Assembly (NCBI GenBank): GCA_956465555.1
Contig: OY101115.1
Coordinates: 3,224,001 to 3,288,000 of the forward strand
DNA from: Nitzschia sp. pyKryTriq1
Taxonomy: Eukaryota > Bacillariophyta > Bacillariophyceae > Bacillariales > Bacillariaceae
Length of the DNA: 64,000 nt
Reading direction: 5' to 3'
The notes beneath the pieces are model-generated. The model had not been told where the DNA came from. It worked only from the letters and a program-made list of their open reading frames with translations, and searched no databases. Positions within the stretch are counted from its first letter, which is position 1. Each line of letters opens with the position of its first letter. The translations under genes and the position numbers were made by a program. Below are positions 60,292 through 64,000 of the stretch, one piece after another.

Positions 60292-63200
60292 TTATTTCAA
60301 TTGATCGCGGCTAGCAGGCAGTAGCGTCAGCTGACGGGATAGGAATGACCTCAGTTTGTCCGATTCCTTTTCCGTATAGACATCAATCTCCTCTCTCAAT
60401 GACCTCAAGCTTCGAGCACGGGAGCCGATCGCAGCACCGGATTCTTCGTCCAAATTTAGTAGAGTCCCGAAAATATTTGTCCAAATTTCCTTTTGCCAGT
60501 AGCGCTTGAAGCTGTTCGCCAGGGCCCATCGATCCCCTTTTCCCTTTCGAAGATTGATGTGCGTTCCGTAAAGCAGGACGTGAGCACAGGCCAAGACGCC
60601 AAATGTGTCAATGTCGTAGGACCATGACTTTCCTGCTCTCATTGCAACACATTGCATATCAGCCTGACAAGCATCACCGCGGAACATCACGCTCCTCGCC
60701 TCAACACCATCTCCAGCATGATCTTCCAAGTCAACAGCACGTCCAAAGTCAACCAACATTAGATCAGAGAACTCAATATCGCGAAATTTATTGTCCTCGC
60801 AGCCAATCGATGACAAGACGAAGTTATCCGGTTTTACATCGCAATGCTGCAAATCAAACAGGCATAGGTGAGGAGAACAAACGATACGATCCACAGCACA
60901 GTTTGTGAGTGAACAACATGCAACATGACTCACGAGCATTTTCCCATGCCAATGAAGCTGTTCCAGGTGTCTGAGCATTCGGGAAACGTAGTGTAGGGTG
61001 ATGATTTCCGGAACATGTTCACCCAACCTGAGTTTGTAGACGTTGACGAGATCAACAAGGTTGAGCCCTGTCTTTGAGCCAGCAGTCATACTAAAAATCC
61101 CGCCGTCAGCCAAGGATATGAAACTAAGAGGCCTTGGAAAGACGTATGCGTCACAATTGGACTCCATCCGGTTCTCCAATCGACGAAGGATTTCGCATTC
61201 CCAGGCGAGACAATCAGTGGGAGACTGCGCCTTCACCGCTATCGTATCAGCGCCAACGCCTTCGTCTTCGTCGTGCACACCCATCAAAGCAACCATGCCA
61301 TATGCACCCCTGCCAAGTTCACAGTTCATAACGCCGGAATGCTTTCCGATTTGTACCATTGTATTCCCAGAAAAATGTTTTGCACGAAACTCACGAGGCA
61401 GGGGGATGTGTGGAAGGTGGAAGCTTCTACCACGGACTGTCAGTAGCGCCAGTAAGGGCGAGCGGGAATTGGAGGCTACAGAGGAAGAAGCCTGGAGGCG
61501 ACGAAGAGCCATTTTCGAAGCGTGCTCGTGAGTGGAGCTGTAGTCAACAGCGTTGCCATGATTGCTGTCTGTGGATTTTCGCACATTCTTCTGTTTTTGA
61601 TGTGAAGAGACGCCATGGCCCTATGTGTCACGACAAAACAATATTGTGTGAGATCAAAGCTGCACTACACGCGCCAATAAGTAGTCAATACTCGTTTCTA
61701 GCTTACGCTGGAATCGTCCTCATCTTCGTCGCCAACGTAGATCGAGAAGCCACCTGTAGCCTTTGGGGGTTCGGACGTATGTAAAGCAGACGGTTCATTG
61801 GTCGGGCTTGAGTCTTGGAATAGTTCGTTGAATAGCGATAGTGTAGCTGTGTCGCCTTGTTCCTCTTGCCCTACCGACGATACCCGCCCTGGGCCGGGAG
61901 AAATTCTTTCGTCACTTTCCCCGAGTCCAACAGCATCGCCCAGCAATGAGAAAGTAGCAGTATCACCTTGTGCGTACGGATCCGATGCTTCACTCTCAGT
62001 ATCATCGTTGCGATTGTTCGCATCATCACCCTCTTCATAGATTGCGAATCCACTTCCACTTGATGGCTTTCGGTCTTCATCAGAGTCTGCGTAAATTTGA
62101 AATCCTTGAGCTCCTGCATGTTGTGATGGGGCGTCGGTCTCATCTTCCTCATTGTTGCCATCCTCAAAAATACTAAAAGTCGTTGATGCTGCTGGGATGG
62201 CACGGGCATCTTCATCCTCGTATATTTGAAAGCCTGGCTCTTCAACAAGGTCGACCTCTGTACCCCGAAACGGATCTTGCTGGATTTGTTGTGTGACTCC
62301 ACGTGAGGGCGTGGACTGACATCCGAGAGTGCCTGGCGATTCGGTGGTCGTTCTGAGCTCACGCAACGCCATATTCTCAAATCCAGGAGTCTTCGACGAT
62401 CGCGCATGCGGGTTTCGCGGACCTTTGTTTTCGTTAGCATCGTTGTCCACATTCAGAATCGAGTTGTCGAGCATCGAATGCCCCAATCCATCACCGACAT
62501 TTGCAAAGGAGACATCTTGACCTCTGTCGTCTTCACTCCTTGACTCGTTGTGCGTCGATGTTTGTCGCTCAGCTCTTCGAGCGTCCCCATCGACACCGAA
62601 AGCTGGGCTAGAGAACATCATGCTTAGCTCCCGCATCGCCAATTTTGTATTGATTGTTTCTTCCTCTCGTTTGGTAGGTACACCAACAGCATCTGCTTCA
62701 TTGATAACAGAACTAGCAGTAGAAATTGTTGTGTGATTCATGCTATTCTCAAAGCTTGGATCTGGTCGAAAGAGAACTCTTCCCGTGGGCTTGGCATCCA
62801 CACGCTGCATTTTGAGGGGCTGCTCGGTGTTCGGGGAACTTTGTACTGGCGAGGACGAGCTAGCCATGGAAACCTCCATTGATTCACCGTCGTCCAACTC
62901 CATTTCAGAGCTCTGGTCTATCTTGGTACTCGCTTTCAGCAAATTGAAGTTTACACTGGGTGGAGCAAGTTTGTAGCATTGTGATGTTGCTCTCGCCTCC
63001 TCAAACGATTGCTCGACCCCACGAGGATCTTTGAGAAGTCTTTTGTTGAATCCAACACGACTGCGCTTGCTTGCTTTCTCATCATTTGTTTTCCCACTTG
63101 ACTCCTCGTGCTCTCTCCCTGCGGCCATATCTGTTTCGAACTGGCTGTGGTCCCGAACGTAGCGCAGTGGGTCTCTCGAAAGTCTCTCGGCCTGCGCATG

Positions 63201-64000
63201 AAGGGAGACAGTGAAATAATAAGCATCATACGAGTACAATGCGAATACAGTAGACTTTCTCCAGCTTCTGTCACTTACCAATCCCTCGTCACTGCGTTCT
63301 CGAAATGTCCGTTCGTCTCTGGCGCTTCGATGCCTTTCTGCTTGGGTGTGCTGCTCTGTTTCATCCTTTTCGTGCTGGGCGGCACACTCCTCGTCCACGA
63401 AAACTGCAAACGGAGGAGGGGCGCCTCGACTAGCAATGCGACTGTGTGCTGGTCGAGAGAGAAAGCCCACGCCTGCACTCGCCGATGACGACTGTGCAGC
63501 TGGAGCGTTCAAGCCACCACGTTCATTCCATCTCTCGGCATCCAGGTTGTTCTCTTTTCGACGATCGGATTCCTTTTCGATAACACGCTTATTCTCTACG
63601 ACTGGCTGGTCCAGAAAGCTGTTGGGGGCATTTTCACCCTCGCTCTCGACGAAAATAGAGAACGAGCCATTGTTTGCGGCCCCTAAATTGTTCGTGTTGG
63701 TGTTGTTCCGAGAACTCCGAGGACCCGGCGCAGTGCGGCGACTGGAGACTCTTGGCCGTTGTGCGAGTGAAGGCGCCGCTCTGCTTCGATCATTCCGCCT
63801 AACCCGATCATGCGATAATCCTCCCAGGGCACCACGCGAGCGAGACGAATGATCTTCTTCACCGTCCTCATAGTCGTCGAGCTGATCATTTGCTTGCGAC
63901 GAGTTTAGCCAGTGTCGACTCATTCGTCGCTGAAACTGCTTATGCCGTACTTTCAAAATGTTCATGGGCTGGGCATTTTTGCTCAGTCCTTTCTTATAGA
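60292..64000 (-). CDS. BUB1: BUB1/MADBUB-type spindle checkpoint kinase, 5' end beyond window
   Basis: The frame is open to the window edge, where YKKGLSKNAQPMNILKVRH..FQRR matches the end of the BUB1/BUBR1 TPR domain; the start lies outside. Proposed exons are 64000-63279, 63191-61707, 61620-60934 and 60846-60292; the third could begin at an alternative in-phase acceptor about 30 bases downstream. Exon 1 holds an ABBA-KEN-ABBA cassette: FSIFVE (63662-63645), KEN in RRKENNL (63557-63549) and FAVFVD (63410-63393). More F-x-(I/V)-(F/Y)-x-(D/E) motifs cluster near the end of exon 2. The last two exons encode a complete kinase: LGRGAYGMV, AVKAQSP with WECEILRRL, HCDVKPDNFVL, LMLVDFGRAVDL and TFGVLACAHVLLYGTH. 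It monitors kinetochore attachment and restrains CDC20/APC. Confidence 0.9.

Overview
This is nuclear DNA of a photosynthetic stramenopile, most likely a pennate diatom. The evidence is spliceosomal genes with short introns (about 75-190 bases), two eukaryotic Pol III tRNA genes, cytosolic ribosomal protein uL5, ESCRT and p24 trafficking genes, and several N-terminal presequences that join a signal peptide to an aromatic residue (for example GAF-APP at 37518). Such junctions mark diatom plastid proteins. The intergenic DNA is unusually rich in short palindromes built from GTAC, ACCGGT and CTAG. The species cannot be fixed from the sequence alone. I support 28 protein-coding loci, 2 tRNAs, one shortened Copia LTR element, one Gypsy fossil, one fold-back element and several local repeats. 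Splice sites were placed by eye from GT..AG signals, reading phase and family alignment from memory.

Left part (1-13.4 kb): the 3' part of a Ser/Arg-rich gene, TSG101/VPS23, a p24 cargo receptor, a MOSC-domain protein, tRNA-Leu(TAA), a three-exon protein with a zinc-knuckle-like N-terminus, and a four-exon gene that fuses an MHYT membrane sensor to a nucleotide cyclase and a cyclic-nucleotide phosphodiesterase. Next to it (15.5-17.5 kb, same strand) lies a cGMP-dependent-kinase-like gene with three cyclic-nucleotide-binding domains. Its kinase domain stops inside the N lobe, about 75 bases from a Copia element whose two LTRs are identical by eye. Synthesis, breakdown and sensing of cyclic nucleotides are therefore neighbours here, with a retroelement scar between them.

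Middle part (18-35 kb): a probable plastid membrane protein, a very large Golgi-type protein with two fucosyltransferase-like domains and one Kre2-like mannosyltransferase domain, a long helical protein, RPL11, a single-pass receptor-like protein, a NYN nuclease with SAP and LOTUS-like repeats, and two unrecognised genes. From 35.2 to 37.1 kb the DNA is element-derived: a 370-bp fold-back element, a Gypsy integrase fossil and associated repeats.

Right part (37.5-64 kb): a plastid-type TauD dioxygenase, a HIG1 protein, tRNA-Pro(CGG), an EF-hand protein, a RING protein with SAP-like repeats, a phytocyanin, a SUMO-like/BTB fusion, a plastid-type membrane protein, an SDR, a multi-pass membrane protein, a peroxisomal beta-oxidation multifunctional enzyme ending in SKL, a Lin0512-family protein with a 45-base exon, and most of a BUB1-type checkpoint kinase. 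The last carries an ABBA-KEN-ABBA cassette and an additional cluster of ABBA-like motifs, and its 5' end lies beyond the window. Apart from the cyclic-nucleotide pair I see no obvious pathway clustering.
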